A DNA stretch of 64,000 nt, taken from Streptomyces sp. NBC_01233 (GTDB lineage: Bacteria > Actinomycetota > Actinomycetes > Streptomycetales > Streptomycetaceae). A program made the position numbers and the translations under genes. The notes beneath the pieces are model-generated. The model was not told where the DNA came from. It saw only the letters and a list, made by a program, of their open reading frames with translations, and made no database searches. The stretch is taken from positions 4,999,501 through 5,063,500 of the forward strand of contig NZ_CP108514.1 in NCBI RefSeq assembly GCF_035989305.1. The letters run 5' to 3'. Position 1 is the first letter of the stretch. Each line of letters starts with the position of its first letter. This document shows, piece after piece, positions 1 through 9,370 of this stretch.

Positions 1-573
1 GGAACCGAGTTCACCGTCAAGCAGATAGCCGAGCAGTACGAGGTCTCCGCGACCCCGGTGCGCGAGGCGCTCGTGGACCTCTCGGCCCAGGGGCTGCTCG
101 AACTGGTCCAGCACCGGGGCTTCCGGGTCCGGATCCTCACCGTGGACGACTTCAGGGGAATGATCGAGGCCCGCTCGCTGGTCGTGGACGGCATCTTCCG
201 CCGGCTCGCCGAGCGCGGTACCGCGCCCGGCTCCGGCGAGATGCTGGTGTCGGTGCGCCGCCGGGGCGAGGAAGCGCGGCGGGCCGCGCAGAGCGGCTCG
301 CTCGAAGTGCTGATCGGCTACGACCTGCGCTTCTGGAGGGAGCTCAGCGAGCTGGTCGCCAACACCTACATCTCCGAGTTCCTGCACCGCATCCGCGTGC
401 AGTGCTGGGTCTTCGCCGTCCCCCACCTCCAGCGCGAGCCGCAGCTGCGGGAGGCGCTGTGGGACGGGCACGGCGATCTGGTGGACGCGGTGACGCTGGC
501 GGACGCCGACGCCGTGCGCCGCATCGTGCAGGGCTACAACCAGCACGCGCTGGACTGGGCCGCCCGGATCTGA
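1..573 (+). CDS. GntR/FCD-family transcriptional regulator, 5' end cut by window
   Basis: The reading frame is open from base 1, so the real start lies to the left; 190 codons are visible. The first residues (IAEQYEVSATPVREAL) are the recognition half of a GntR-type winged helix. They are followed by QGLLELVQHRGFRV, the usual wing, and then a helical C-terminal part rich in Arg, Asp and His that fits the FCD ligand-binding domain. Such proteins bind DNA as dimers and respond to small organic acids; the effector cannot be read from sequence. The next gene starts 108 nt downstream on the same strand and looks unrelated. The length suggests that only about 30-40 N-terminal residues are missing. 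Confidence 0.85.
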   Translation, partial: GTEFTVKQIAEQYEVSATPVREALVDLSAQGLLELVQHRGFRVRILTVDDFRGMIEARSLVVDGIFRRLAERGTAPGSGEMLVSVRRRGEEARRAAQSGSLEVLIGYDLRFWRELSELVANTYISEFLHRIRVQCWVFAVPHLQREPQLREALWDGHGDLVDAVTLADADAVRRIVQGYNQHALDWAARI

Positions 574-681
574 GTGCGCGGAGGAGCCCGCACGTGCTCA
601 CAGGTTCTGCGCACCCCTTCGCGGAGGGTGTTCGGCGCACTACGCTGACCGGATCGGCGGCAACGACTGATCGGAGGCCGT

Positions 682-1332
682 GTGGCCTGTGACCTGTGGC
701 TGGTCCCCCTTGTCGACGTGCTGTGCCACAGCCCCGACAACCCCTTCGCGGAAGAGATCGCCTCGTACGACAAGGCGCTGGGCGAGGCCGGGCTGCCGTC
801 CGTGCCCGTGTTCGCCTACATGCCGGGCCTGAGCGGGGACGTCGCCCCGGTCGCCGGCTTCGACTACGACGCCCTGCATTTCCTCAGGCGGGCGTACCTG
901 CTCCAGCTCTGCGGGCTGCCGGTGACCCCGGTGGACGAACTGGGCGGGGACTACGAGCAGCTGCTGGAGATGTTCGAGCCCACGGCGCAGCAGTCGCACC
1001 TTGTGTGGCACTACGACCACGCGGGGGCGTACGTGCCGGTGGACTTCGCGGCTCCGCTGGCGAACGAGGAGCTGCTGGCCGGGGGTGGTCCGCTGGGGTC
1101 CGCGCAGGGGTTGCTGCGGGAGCTGGCGTTCGTGGCTCCCGCGATCGGGATAAACCCGGGGAACCCGCCCGCCGCGCCGGCTCCGCCAGGGCGGCCGACC
1201 TCGCTGGAGGAGCCGGCGGGGCCGATTCCGTACGACGACAGTCCCTTTGCGCGTGAGCGGCACGTGTGGCTCGGGTTGCACGCGGCGGCGACCCGCAGTC
1301 TGGGGCAGGGCTCGATGATCATCTTCAGCTGA
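682..1332 (+). CDS. Conserved hypothetical protein, 216 aa
   Basis: A soluble protein starting with GTG (VACDLWLVPLVDVLC). It is acidic in the middle, with a Pro/Gly-rich stretch around residues 155-185 and a conserved-looking tail ending GQGSMIIFS. I do not recognise a catalytic motif. The start is inferred from the codon pattern and from the sharp change to noncoding composition just upstream. It is convergent with the SLATT-domain gene at 1473-2219; the 140 nt between them hold a Streptomyces intergenic repeat. Function unknown. Confidence 0.7.
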   Translation: MACDLWLVPLVDVLCHSPDNPFAEEIASYDKALGEAGLPSVPVFAYMPGLSGDVAPVAGFDYDALHFLRRAYLLQLCGLPVTPVDELGGDYEQLLEMFEPTAQQSHLVWHYDHAGAYVPVDFAAPLANEELLAGGGPLGSAQGLLRELAFVAPAIGINPGNPPAAPAPPGRPTSLEEPAGPIPYDDSPFARERHVWLGLHAAATRSLGQGSMIIFS

Positions 1333-1410
1333 CGCCGGGCCGGGTCGGGCGGGTGGGGTGGGTGCGGGTGCCGCTGCGCGGAGCCGGTCCCCGCCCCGCC
1401 CTTTCTCCGT

Positions 1411-1462
1411 TTCTCGCGGCTCCGCCCCGAACCCCCCGCCTCAAACGCCGGCGGGGCTGGAT
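1411..1462. repeat. Streptomyces-type dispersed intergenic repeat
   Basis: The stretch reads CGGCTCCGCCCCGAACCCC, then CGCCTCAAACGCCGGCGGGG and CTGGA. This GCTCCGCCCC...CCTCAAACGCCGGCGGGGCTGGA block recurs between convergent genes in many Streptomyces genomes. It lies between two converging genes and its GC-rich arms can fold, so it may also end transcription from both sides. Recognised from memory of the family, not by search. Confidence 0.6.
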
Positions 1463-1472
1463 GGTGCGGTCC

Positions 1473-2219
1473 TCAGCGGGGTTGTTCCGGGGGGCGTTGG
1501 CGGGGCATGTTCGGGCGGGTGCCCGGCGGGAGGGGGAAGCGGGCCGGGGGGATGTTCGCGTCCGCGCGGGCCCCGGAGGCGCCCAGGGACTGCATCACCA
1601 GGGGAGCGGGGCCGGAGCTGAACTCGACCATCCACTCCGCCGTCTCGGAGCGGACCAGCTCCGTCACGTCCTCCGAGAACCGCCGCAGCACGGTCAAACA
1701 GCGCTCGGCGGCCTCGCTGGCCGTGCCCTCGGTGGGCCCGAGCACCTCGCGCACGTTCTCCGACGCCCAGTCGAACTGGAGGGTCTGGAGCCGGCGCTGC
1801 ACCGCCTGCGCCGTGGCCACGTCCCGCATCCAGCCGGACGTCAGTCCGAAGAACCGGTCGCAGGCCAGCGCGGCCGCGCCCAGCAGCAGCGCCAGGTACC
1901 CGTACGTCGAGGCGCCCGGCGCCGAGCCCGTCAGCTCCAGCAGAGGCATCGCGGCGCCGGTGACGGCGCCCACGGCCGCGCCGACGCGCAGCACCCGCGC
2001 GCCCCGGCGCTTCCACGCCCGGTCCGAGAGGTACCACTCGGCGGTGCGCAGCGCATCGGCCTCGACCCGCCGGTAGAGCTCGTCGAGCCGCTCCGCGGGT
2101 TCGCCCCAGTCCCCGAGGGGGAACGGCCGGCCGGTCAGATCGCCCGCCGCCATCGGTCCGCCGCCTTCCTCCCGGGGATCCCGGGGTGGCCCCTCGGGCT
2201 GCATCTCCGGCTGGCTCAC
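1473..2219 (-). CDS. SLATT-domain membrane protein
   Basis: 248 residues. I chose the GTG at 2219 because GAGGGAG lies 6 nt upstream; a longer open frame to 2426 has no ribosome site. Residues around 85-130 hold two hydrophobic helices (AAVGAVTGAAMPLLELTG and YLALLLGAAALACDRFFG), followed by an amphipathic helical tail (QAVQRRLQTLQFDWASENV), the layout of SLATT domains. SLATT proteins are predicted pore or membrane-sensor components, and many Streptomyces carry this copy beside ybaB-recR. The C-terminus is Pro/Arg-rich and probably disordered. It is divergent from ybaB. Confidence 0.7.
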   Translation of the reverse strand: MSQPEMQPEGPPRDPREEGGGPMAAGDLTGRPFPLGDWGEPAERLDELYRRVEADALRTAEWYLSDRAWKRRGARVLRVGAAVGAVTGAAMPLLELTGSAPGASTYGYLALLLGAAALACDRFFGLTSGWMRDVATAQAVQRRLQTLQFDWASENVREVLGPTEGTASEAAERCLTVLRRFSEDVTELVRSETAEWMVEFSSGPAPLVMQSLGASGARADANIPPARFPLPPGTRPNMPRQRPPEQPR

Positions 2220-2498
2220 CCGGCACTCCCTCTGCCTGCGCTGACGTGTGGTGGTGCGCGTGTGCGCAATGATGCGCATGCTCTTCCTACCTTCGATTGA
2301 CGGGCGGTGGGCGCCGAATCCCGGGATTTCCGCCCGCAAGGAGGTCTCCATCAGGTACGCGTACGCCCCGTCTCTCACTCGAAAGAGTTGGTCCTCACGG
2401 CGTAGGGCGCAGCGCGCGGGGAGCACGTAGGCTCAGATTGACCAAGCGTTGCGAGGTCCCGACGGCCCGATGGTCCCGACGAACGGAGTGAGTGCCCT

Positions 2499-2843
2499 GT
2501 GATTCCCGGTGGTGGCCAGCCCAACATGCAGCAGCTGCTCCAGCAGGCACAGAAGATGCAGCAGGATCTCGCGGCTGCCCAGGAGCAGCTCGCGCAGGCC
2601 GAGGTCGAGGGCCAGGCCGGCGGGGGCCTGGTGAAGGCGACCGTCACCGGTTCCGGCGAGCTGCGGGCACTGGTGATCGACCCGAAGGCCGTGGATCCCG
2701 AGGACACGGAGACGCTGGCCGACCTGGTGGTCGCGGCGGTCCAAGCGGCCAACGAGAATGCCCAGGCGCTCCAGCAGCAGAAGCTGGGCCCCCTGGCCCA
2801 GGGGCTGGGCGGCGGCAACGGCATCCCCGGCCTTCCGTTCTAG
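2499..2843 (+). CDS. ybaB: YbaB/EbfC nucleoid-associated protein
   Basis: 114 residues from a GTG start, with GGAG about 10 nt upstream. The N-terminal half is Gln-rich coiled helix ([19 protein letters not shown]), followed by the family core [20 protein letters not shown] and [21 protein letters not shown]. The family forms small dimers that bind DNA without strong sequence preference. Length and motif order are normal. It sits directly upstream of recR, the arrangement common to many bacteria, with only 45 nt between the genes, so they are probably one transcript. Confidence 0.93.
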   Translation: MIPGGGQPNMQQLLQQAQKMQQDLAAAQEQLAQAEVEGQAGGGLVKATVTGSGELRALVIDPKAVDPEDTETLADLVVAAVQAANENAQALQQQKLGPLAQGLGGGNGIPGLPF

Positions 2844-2888
2844 TCCCGCAGTACCCCACAGATACACACAGAGAGAGAAGGCAGTCCG

Positions 2889-3488
2889 TTGTACGAAGGC
2901 GTGGTTCAGGACCTGATCGACGAACTGGGCAGGCTGCCCGGCGTCGGGCCCAAGAGCGCGCAGCGGATCGCCTTCCACATCCTGCAGGCCGAGCCCACCG
3001 ACGTCCGCCGCCTCGCGCACGCACTGCTGGAGGTCAAGGACAAGGTCCGGTTCTGCGCGGTATGCGGGAACGTGGCGCAGGAGGAGCGGTGCAACATCTG
3101 CCGCGATCCGCGCCGCGACCTCACGGTCATCTGTGTCGTGGAAGAGCCGAAGGACGTCGTCGCGATCGAGCGGACGCGCGAGTTCCGGGGCAAGTACCAC
3201 GTCCTCGGCGGAGCGATCAGCCCGATCGAGGGCGTCGGTCCGGACGACCTGCGCATCCGCGAGCTGCTGGCGCGCCTGGCGGACGGCGAGGTGACCGAGC
3301 TGATCCTCGCCACCGACCCGAACCTGGAGGGCGAGGCGACCGCCACCTACCTCGCCCGCATGATCAAGCCCATGGGCCTCAAGGTCACCCGCCTGGCCAG
3401 CGGGCTCCCCGTCGGGGGAGATCTGGAGTACGCGGACGAGGTCACGCTCGGGCGGGCCTTTGAAGGAAGGCGACTTCTCGATGTCTGA
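2889..3488 (+). CDS. recR: Recombination protein RecR
   Basis: 199 residues, start TTG with GAGAAGG upstream. It contains the helix-hairpin-helix ([17 protein letters not shown], residues 15-31), a four-Cys zinc finger ([16 protein letters not shown], residues about 57-72) and the Toprim domain ([15 protein letters not shown] to [14 protein letters not shown]). RecR with RecO loads RecA at single-strand gaps and stalled forks. The length is typical. The stop overlaps the ATG of the next gene by 8 nt, implying translational coupling. Confidence 0.96.
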   Translation: MYEGVVQDLIDELGRLPGVGPKSAQRIAFHILQAEPTDVRRLAHALLEVKDKVRFCAVCGNVAQEERCNICRDPRRDLTVICVVEEPKDVVAIERTREFRGKYHVLGGAISPIEGVGPDDLRIRELLARLADGEVTELILATDPNLEGEATATYLARMIKPMGLKVTRLASGLPVGGDLEYADEVTLGRAFEGRRLLDV

Positions 3489-4128
3489 CGCAATGCTGCA
3501 CGCTCTCGGCCAGGATCCGGACGACTTCGCCGCCTCGATCGCGGACCAGATCGAGTCGTTCATCGTTGCGGTCACCGAGGTCGCCAAGGGTGAGGACCCG
3601 GACAGCGCGGTGCCCTTCCTCCTCCTGGAGGTGTCCCAGCTGTTGCTGGCGGGCGGCCGGCTGGGCGCGTACCAGGACGTGCTGCCGGACGAGCGCTACG
3701 AGCCCGATCTCGGCCCGGAGCCGGACGTGGACGACCTGCGCGAGCGGTTCGCGGTCATGCTGGAGCCGGTCGACGTCTACTCCGAGGTCTTCGACCCGTA
3801 CGAGCCGCGCAAGGCCCCGGTGGCCCACCGGATCTCCGACGATCTGGCCGACGTGGTCGCCGACCTGCGGCACGGGCTCATCCACCACCAGTCGGGCCGC
3901 ATCACGGAGGCCCTGTGGTGGTGGCAGTTCTCGTACTTCACCAACTGGGGCCCGACGGCCTCGGCCACCCTGCGCGCCCTCCAGTCGCTGATCTCGCACG
4001 TCCGGCTGAACCAGCCGCTGGAGGCCCTCGACGGCCTGGACACGGACGAGGACATGACCGAGGACGACCTCGCGGAGCAGGCGGGACGGGTGATGGCGGA
4101 GGAGCTCGGCGGCCTCGGCCGTAAGTGA
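3481..4128 (+). CDS. DUF5063-family protein
   Basis: 215 residues. The ATG at 3481 follows GAAGGAAGG and overlaps the end of recR; a slightly earlier in-frame start at 3460 has no comparable site. It is an acidic, all-helical protein with motifs typical of the DUF5063 family in actinobacteria ([19 protein letters not shown] near the N-terminus, [22 protein letters not shown] near 145-165). No catalytic residues are apparent. Its fixed place behind recR suggests a housekeeping role, but the function is unknown. Confidence 0.8.
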   Translation: MSDAMLHALGQDPDDFAASIADQIESFIVAVTEVAKGEDPDSAVPFLLLEVSQLLLAGGRLGAYQDVLPDERYEPDLGPEPDVDDLRERFAVMLEPVDVYSEVFDPYEPRKAPVAHRISDDLADVVADLRHGLIHHQSGRITEALWWWQFSYFTNWGPTASATLRALQSLISHVRLNQPLEALDGLDTDEDMTEDDLAEQAGRVMAEELGGLGRK

Positions 4129-4248
4129 GCGCCCGGCGCGGGAACCCATTCTTTGATCTTTTCGTCTCATGATGTGGTACGAAGCGGTCGGATCCCGGTC
4201 GCTCGTTAGACTGCACCAGCAATGAGACGGACTGAGCGAGGAGCGCAC

Positions 4249-5523
4249 GTGGGCCTTGTCGTGCAGAAGTACGGAGGCTCCTCCGTAGCCGATGCCGAGG
4301 GCATCAAGCGTGTCGCCAAGCGGATCGTGGATGCCAAGAAGAACGGCCACCAGGTGGTCGTCGTGGTTTCCGCGATGGGCGACACGACGGACGAGCTGAT
4401 CGATCTCGCCGAGCAGGTGTCGCCGATGCCTGCCGGGCGTGAGTTCGACATGCTGCTGACCGCCGGAGAGCGGATCTCCATGGCCCTGCTGGCCATGGCG
4501 ATCAAAAACCTGGGCCACGAGGCCCAGTCGTTCACCGGCAGCCAGGCAGGTGTGATCACCGACTCGGTCCACAACAAAGCGCGCATCATCGATGTCACGC
4601 CGGGCCGTATCCGCACCGCGCTGGACGAGGGCAACATCGCGATCGTCGCCGGCTTCCAGGGCGTGTCCGCGGACTCCAAGGACATCACCACCCTCGGCCG
4701 GGGCGGCTCGGACACCACGGCCGTCGCGCTCGCGGCGGCGCTGGACGCCGAGGTCTGCGAGATCTACACCGACGTCGACGGCGTCTTCACCGCGGACCCC
4801 CGTGTCGTGAAGAAGGCGAAGAAGATCGACTGGATCTCCTCCGAGGACATGCTGGAGCTCGCCGCTTCCGGTTCCAAGGTGCTGCTGCACCGCTGTGTCG
4901 AGTACGCACGCCGATACAACATCCCGATCCACGTCCGGTCGTCCTTCTCGGGACTGCCGGGCACCTGGGTCAGCAACGAGAATCCGCAAGGGGACGAGCA
5001 GGTGGAGCACGCCATCATCTCCGGAGTCGCTCACGACGTCTCCGAAGCCAAGATCACGGTCGTCGGCGTCCCGGACAAGCCGGGTGAGGCCGCGGCGATC
5101 TTCCGCGCCATCGCGGACGCCGAGATCAACATCGACATGATCGTGCAGAACGTCTCGGCGGCCTCGACGGGCCTCACCGACATCTCCTTCACGCTCCCCA
5201 AGACCGAGGGCCACAAGGCCATCGACGCCCTGGAGAAGGCGAAGGGCGCGATCGGCTTCGACTCCCTGCGCTACGACGACCAGATCGGCAAGATCTCCCT
5301 GGTCGGCGCCGGCATGAAGACGAACCCGGGCGTCACCGCCTCCTTCTTCCAGGCGCTGTCCGACGCGGGCGTCAACATCGAGCTGATCTCCACCTCCGAG
5401 ATCCGCATCTCGGTCGTCACCCGCCAGGACGACGTCAACGAGGCCGTCCGCGCCGTGCACACGGCCTTCGGCCTCGACTCCGACAGCGACGAAGCAGTCG
5501 TCTACGGAGGCACCGGACGATGA
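4249..5523 (+). CDS. lysC: Aspartate kinase (alpha subunit; encodes beta internally)
   Basis: 424 residues. It catalyses phosphorylation of aspartate, the first step to lysine, methionine, threonine and diaminopimelate. I chose the GTG at 4249 ([14 protein letters not shown]) with GAGGAG upstream; the in-frame ATG at 4222 would add nine atypical residues. The kinase domain has KYGGSSV, the [12 protein letters not shown] loop and [18 protein letters not shown], and it ends near residue 245. Two ACT domains follow ([17 protein letters not shown] and [19 protein letters not shown]), the site of lysine/threonine feedback in this class. The stop overlaps the asd start by 4 nt (ATGA). Confidence 0.97.
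   Translation: MGLVVQKYGGSSVADAEGIKRVAKRIVDAKKNGHQVVVVVSAMGDTTDELIDLAEQVSPMPAGREFDMLLTAGERISMALLAMAIKNLGHEAQSFTGSQAGVITDSVHNKARIIDVTPGRIRTALDEGNIAIVAGFQGVSADSKDITTLGRGGSDTTAVALAAALDAEVCEIYTDVDGVFTADPRVVKKAKKIDWISSEDMLELAASGSKVLLHRCVEYARRYNIPIHVRSSFSGLPGTWVSNENPQGDEQVEHAIISGVAHDVSEAKITVVGVPDKPGEAAAIFRAIADAEINIDMIVQNVSAASTGLTDISFTLPKTEGHKAIDALEKAKGAIGFDSLRYDDQIGKISLVGAGMKTNPGVTASFFQALSDAGVNIELISTSEIRISVVTRQDDVNEAVRAVHTAFGLDSDSDEAVVYGGTGR
5002..5523 (+). other. Probable internal translation start of the aspartokinase beta subunit
   Basis: In frame with the aspartokinase, GTG at 5002 starts [17 protein letters not shown] and is preceded by AAGGGG about 11 nt upstream. The separately translated LysC beta subunit of Corynebacterium starts at the equivalent residue, in a very similar sequence. 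It would give a 173-residue regulatory subunit holding both ACT domains, assembling as alpha2beta2. This is inferred from position and ribosome site. Confidence 0.65.
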
Positions 5524-6593
5524 CCGCGACCCGGTCCTCCGCCCCGGCACTCGCCGTGGTCGGGGCGACCGGAGCAGTCGGTTCCGTCCTGCTCCAGATC
5601 CTGTCCCAGCGGGCGGACGTCTGGGGCGACATCCGCCTGATCGCCTCCGCGCGCTCGGCCGGCCGCACGCTGGCCGTCCGCGCGGAGGAGATTGAGGTGC
5701 TCGCCCTCACCGAGGACGCCTTCGACGGCTTCGGTCCGGGCGACGTCGCACTCTTCCTGACCCCGGCCGAGGTCTCGGCCCGGTGGGCGCCCGTCGTCAC
5801 CGCGCGCGGCGCGGTCGTCGTCGACCAGTCCGCCGCCTTCCGGGCGGACCCCGAGGTCCCGCTCGTGGTCCCCGAGGTCAACGGGCACGCCGTACGGATC
5901 CGCCCGCGCGGGATCGTCGCAGGCCCGGACTGCGTGACCGCCGCCATGATCGCGGCCCTGGGCGCGCTGCACGCCGAGTACGCCCTCACCGAGCTGGTGG
6001 TCTCCTCGTACCAGGCCGCGAGCGCCGCGGGCCGCCCCGGCTCCGAGGCGCTGCGCCGCCAGCTGTCGCTGGTCGCCGGGACCTCCCTCGGGGAGCAGAC
6101 CGGGGACGTCCGCCGTGCCGTGGGCGAGGACACCGGTCCCTTCGCCGGTCCCCTCGCGCTCAACGTCGTGCCCTGGTCCGGAGAGCTGCGCGAGGACGGC
6201 TGGTCCTCGCACGAGCTGGCGGTACGGGCGGAGACGCGCCGGATCCTGCAGCTGGAGCGGCTCCCGGTGTCGGTGACCTGCGTCCAGGTGCCGGTGCTCA
6301 CCGGGCATTCGCTGACCGTGCGGGCCCGGTTCGAGAATGAGGTGGAGGCCCCGTACGCCCGGGAGATCCTGGACGCCGCGCCCGGCGTGGTGCTCGTGGA
6401 CGATCCCGCGGCGGGGGAGTTCCCCACCCCCGCGGACGCCGCCGGGACGGATCCGGCCTGGGTGGGGCGGGTGCGGGCCTCGCTCGACGACCCCCGCGCC
6501 CTGGAGTTCTTCGTGTGCGCCGACAACCTCCGCAGGGGCGCCGCTCTGAATGCCACGCTGATCGCGGAACTGATCGCAGGTGAATTTGCGTAA
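5520..6593 (+). CDS. asd: Aspartate-semialdehyde dehydrogenase (divergent)
   Basis: 357 residues, overlapping lysC by ATGA. It reduces aspartyl phosphate to the semialdehyde. The NADP loop [25 protein letters not shown], the catalytic Cys138 ([10 protein letters not shown]), the substrate loop [12 protein letters not shown] and the catalytic His in [16 protein letters not shown] are all visible. Around the active site it departs from the usual ANPNCTT and TYQAVSGAG consensus, so this may be a second, divergent asd of the kind Streptomyces often carries next to ask. Length is normal. The role is supported by the operon with lysC; activity should not be taken for granted. Confidence 0.85.
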   Translation: MTATRSSAPALAVVGATGAVGSVLLQILSQRADVWGDIRLIASARSAGRTLAVRAEEIEVLALTEDAFDGFGPGDVALFLTPAEVSARWAPVVTARGAVVVDQSAAFRADPEVPLVVPEVNGHAVRIRPRGIVAGPDCVTAAMIAALGALHAEYALTELVVSSYQAASAAGRPGSEALRRQLSLVAGTSLGEQTGDVRRAVGEDTGPFAGPLALNVVPWSGELREDGWSSHELAVRAETRRILQLERLPVSVTCVQVPVLTGHSLTVRARFENEVEAPYAREILDAAPGVVLVDDPAAGEFPTPADAAGTDPAWVGRVRASLDDPRALEFFVCADNLRRGAALNATLIAELIAGEFA

Positions 6594-6732
6594 TTCGCTT
6601 TGTAGGATCGGTGCTGATCCCTTGATCAAGGTGATGGCCCGACTGCCGTCTCGATAAGACGGGGCAAATCGGGAAGAGCGGGTACGCATGAGGGCAATGG
6701 GGATATGGCTGGTGAGGCCGCCTCGCGCGTAC

Positions 6733-6756
6733 AACCCTGACGGGGGGACGCGTGTC
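6733..6756 (+). promoter_or_regulatory. Putative ECF-type promoter of the sigma factor gene
   Basis: AACCCT at 6733-6738 and CGTGTC at 6751-6756 have the AAC...CGTC form and spacing of promoters read by ECF sigma factors. Transcription would begin at about 6763-6765, on or next to the GTG start codon of the sigma gene. That would make the mRNA leaderless and the gene autoregulated. Based on pattern only. Confidence 0.4.
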
Positions 6757-6764
6757 CTACAGGC

Positions 6765-7559
6765 GTGGCAGAGGCACTGCTCGAATCGACCCTCCTCCCG
6801 GCGCACCTCGGGATCATCCCGGCGCGCCGGGGTTTCCGTGCGTCCGGCGGCGGTCCACCCGTGATCGTGCCCGTCCCGCCGGCGGGGCCCTCCGAGGCGC
6901 CCGTACTGACTGCCGTACCGATCCCGGGCGGTCTCGTGCCCCCGCCGCGCGACAGCGCTGAGGCGGCGGGGAGCAACCGGAGCGAGCCGGCCGAGGTGGC
7001 GTCGGAAACGACGGCCGTGGTGGCGCTGGAGGCGACGGCCGAGGTGACGGTCGAAGTGGTGGCCGGGACCACCGTCGACCACCTCACGGCGACCTACCAG
7101 GCGCACTACCGCTCCCTGCTCGGCCTGGCCGCCCTGCTCCTCGACGACACCGCCTCCTGCGAGGACGTGGTCCAGGAGGCGTTCATCCGCGTGCACTCGG
7201 CGCGGAACCGGGTGCGCGACCGGGAGAAGACCCTGGCGTACCTGCGCCAGACCGTCGTGAACCTCTCGCGCTCCGCCCTGCGCCGGCGCATCCTCGGCCT
7301 CAAGCTGCTGTCGAAGCCGATGCCGGACATGGCGAGCGCGGAAGAGGGCGCGTACGACCAACTGGAGCGGGACGATCTGATCAAGGCGATGCGCGGACTC
7401 CAGCGCCGTCAGCGCGAGGTGCTGGTGCTGCGCTATTTCGCGGACATGACGGAGGCCCAGGTCGCCGAGACGCTCGGGATATCGCTCGGCTCGGTCAAGG
7501 CGTACGGATCGCGGGGGATTGCCGCGCTGCGGGTGGCGATGGAGGCTGCGCAGTCATGA
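6765..7559 (+). CDS. ECF-type RNA polymerase sigma factor
   Basis: 264 residues. Residues about 1-90 are an unusual Pro/Ala/Val/Thr-rich extension. Region 2 follows (YQAHYRSLLGLAALLLDDTASCEDVVQEAFIRVH), and region 4 is at the end (LQRRQREVLVLRYFADMTEAQVAETLGISLGSVKAYGSRGIAAL), where the last helix binds the -35 box. No ribosome site precedes the GTG at 6765, which fits a leaderless message, but a later start inside the low-complexity extension cannot be excluded. It overlaps the next gene by 4 nt, so the downstream membrane protein is a candidate regulator of it. Confidence 0.88.
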   Translation: MAEALLESTLLPAHLGIIPARRGFRASGGGPPVIVPVPPAGPSEAPVLTAVPIPGGLVPPPRDSAEAAGSNRSEPAEVASETTAVVALEATAEVTVEVVAGTTVDHLTATYQAHYRSLLGLAALLLDDTASCEDVVQEAFIRVHSARNRVRDREKTLAYLRQTVVNLSRSALRRRILGLKLLSKPMPDMASAEEGAYDQLERDDLIKAMRGLQRRQREVLVLRYFADMTEAQVAETLGISLGSVKAYGSRGIAALRVAMEAAQS

Positions 7560-8650
7560 TGGACGATCACACTCAGCCGGGCGCAGCGAGCGAGGAAGAG
7601 GCGCTGCGGGGCCTGCTGCACGGTGCCGTCGAGGGCCTTCAGCCCTCCGCGGGCGCCCTGGAGCGGCTGCGGCACGCCGTTCCCGCGCGCCGGGCCCGCA
7701 AGCGCCAGGCCCTGCTCGGGGCCGCCGCGGTGGCCCTGCTCGCCGGGACGGCGATCCCGGCCCTCATGCACCTGGCGGGCCGCGAGGGCGCGGCCACGGA
7801 CCACGCGGCCATGGCCGGGCACGGCGAGCACACCGGCGACAAGCCGGGCGCGGTCGGGTCCGACCCGCACCAGAACGGATCCGGGAACCAGCCCAGGTCC
7901 AACCGCTCCTCCGGCGGCGCCCCGGCCGTGGGCCGCGCCACCGGGCAGCCGGACGCCACGCTGGGCGGTTCCCCCTTGGGTGGTCTGACGGCGGGCCCCT
8001 CGGGCACCGGCAGCGCGGGCGCGTCCGCCGGCACGGCCGGTTCGGTGGCGGGCTCGGGCCCGATGCCCCCGGTGGCCGCGCCGGGCGTGCCCGGGTGCGG
8101 CGCCGACCAGCTCGGGGTGGTGGGCTCGGCCCGCGCCCCGGAGACCGACGGCAAGGTGTACGGCAGTTTCCGGGTCACCAACGTCTCGGCGCAGGGCTGC
8201 GCCGTCACCGGCCAGGACGCCGTCTCGGCGGCCCCGGCTGCCGGTGCGCCGGCCGGCCAGGGCTCCTCGGTCGCGGTGGTAGGCCACACGGCGGGGGACC
8301 CGGCGAGCGGGCTGCTGCCCGATCCGTCGGCGGAGGCTCCGGCGCTGGTGCTGCCGCCGAACACGGCGTACGAGGTCCGCTTCGCGTGGGTGCCGTCGGG
8401 GGAGGCCTGTACGCCGACGAACCCGGACGCGGGAGGGACGCCGCCGCAGACCGACTCCGCGGGCGGCTCGGGCGCCCCGGCGCACGGGGCGGTCACCGAG
8501 CCGCAGACGGGAGCGCCCCCGGTGACGGCGGGCGTCTCGGTCTCGCACACCCCGCAGCCGGGGTCCTCGACCACGCGGACGACGCTCCCCGAGGCCTGCG
8601 GCGGAACGGTCTACCGGACGGGTGCGATCCCGGTGGACGCCGCGCCGTAG
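7556..8650 (+). CDS. Membrane-anchored protein coupled to the ECF sigma factor, candidate anti-sigma or lipid-distal sensor
   Basis: 364 residues, start overlapping the sigma gene stop. A cytoplasmic N-terminus of about 48 residues (GALERLRHAVPARRARKRQ) is followed by one membrane helix (ALLGAAAVALLAGTAIPALM) and a long Gly/Ser/Pro-rich extracellular linker. From residue about 180 comes a beta domain with Cys pairs (PGCGADQLGV, QGCAVTG, EACTPTN, EACGG), resembling DUF4232-type extracytoplasmic domains. No classic zinc-binding anti-sigma motif (HxxxCxxC) is present. The coupling suggests it senses envelope conditions for the sigma factor; this is inference from position. Confidence 0.7.
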   Translation: MMDDHTQPGAASEEEALRGLLHGAVEGLQPSAGALERLRHAVPARRARKRQALLGAAAVALLAGTAIPALMHLAGREGAATDHAAMAGHGEHTGDKPGAVGSDPHQNGSGNQPRSNRSSGGAPAVGRATGQPDATLGGSPLGGLTAGPSGTGSAGASAGTAGSVAGSGPMPPVAAPGVPGCGADQLGVVGSARAPETDGKVYGSFRVTNVSAQGCAVTGQDAVSAAPAAGAPAGQGSSVAVVGHTAGDPASGLLPDPSAEAPALVLPPNTAYEVRFAWVPSGEACTPTNPDAGGTPPQTDSAGGSGAPAHGAVTEPQTGAPPVTAGVSVSHTPQPGSSTTRTTLPEACGGTVYRTGAIPVDAAP

Positions 8651-8731
8651 CCCTCCCGGACGGGGTGGCGGGTTCGGATGCGTTCCGTGCCGAAGGCGGC
8701 CCCGGGGCCGGATACCCCGGGGTTCGCGGGT

Positions 8732-9331
8732 TCAGTTGACGACGGGGCCCGAGGGGCGGCCCGGGTCGGTCCAGATGGCGTAGTCGCTGTCCTGGCGGGG
8801 GCCGACGTCGCTGCCGCTGTAGCCGCCGTTGCCGCCTCCCCCACCTGCGAGCAAGCCGTCACCGCCCTTGCCGCCGTTACCGCCCTTGCCGCCGACCCCA
8901 CCGCTGATCCAACCCCCACTGCCCTGGGGCTCGTCGGTCATGACGGGGAGCTTCCACTTGGGCGTCTGCGGGGTTTGCGGGGGCTGCCGGGTCTCGGCGC
9001 TGCCGCCGCCGGGCGGCTCGGTGTCGCCGCCCCTGGCGTCGTTCGAGCCGATCTTGCTGAGCTTGCCTACTTTGCCGAGCATTCCGACGAACCTGTTGGC
9101 ACCGGGGGTGTCGCCGTCGGTCGTGACGCTCGCGGTGGTGGCGGGGGCGGCGAACGCGGACGTGGAGGCGAGCGAGACGCCTCCGACGGCCAGCGTGGTG
9201 GCGATCATGAGGGGGGCGAGGCGGCGGGTCCTGGTGATGGCCGTGGGGAGGCGGTCCTTACCGGGTCTTGGAGGGCCAGCCGCGGATGCGGCCGTGACTC
9301 CATTGGGCCCCGGGCAGGGGGTCGCGGTCAT
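8732..9331 (-). CDS. Secreted Gly-rich protein
   Basis: 199 residues. An Arg-containing N-region (TAITRTRRLAP), a hydrophobic core (LMIATTLAVGGVSLAS) and a likely cleavage site after TSAFA indicate export. The mature part is low-complexity, with a Pro/Gln segment (RQPPQTPQTPKW) and a Gly-rich tail (GGVGGKGGNGGKGGDGLL). No enzyme motif is seen. The ATG at 9331 has a weak ribosome site; a start closer to the signal peptide is possible. It is convergent with the sigma-factor operon. Confidence 0.65.
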   Translation of the reverse strand: MTATPCPGPNGVTAASAAGPPRPGKDRLPTAITRTRRLAPLMIATTLAVGGVSLASTSAFAAPATTASVTTDGDTPGANRFVGMLGKVGKLSKIGSNDARGGDTEPPGGGSAETRQPPQTPQTPKWKLPVMTDEPQGSGGWISGGVGGKGGNGGKGGDGLLAGGGGGNGGYSGSDVGPRQDSDYAIWTDPGRPSGPVVN

Positions 9332-9370
9332 GGCCCGGAAAGCCGGGACTTGACACGGCCGCCCCGCGCC

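Noticed and set aside
2220..2498. 4.5S RNA gene or dnaX upstream of ybaB, as in many bacteria
   Set aside because: The conserved 4.5S core and any DnaX-like frame are absent; I see only a divergent promoter gap.
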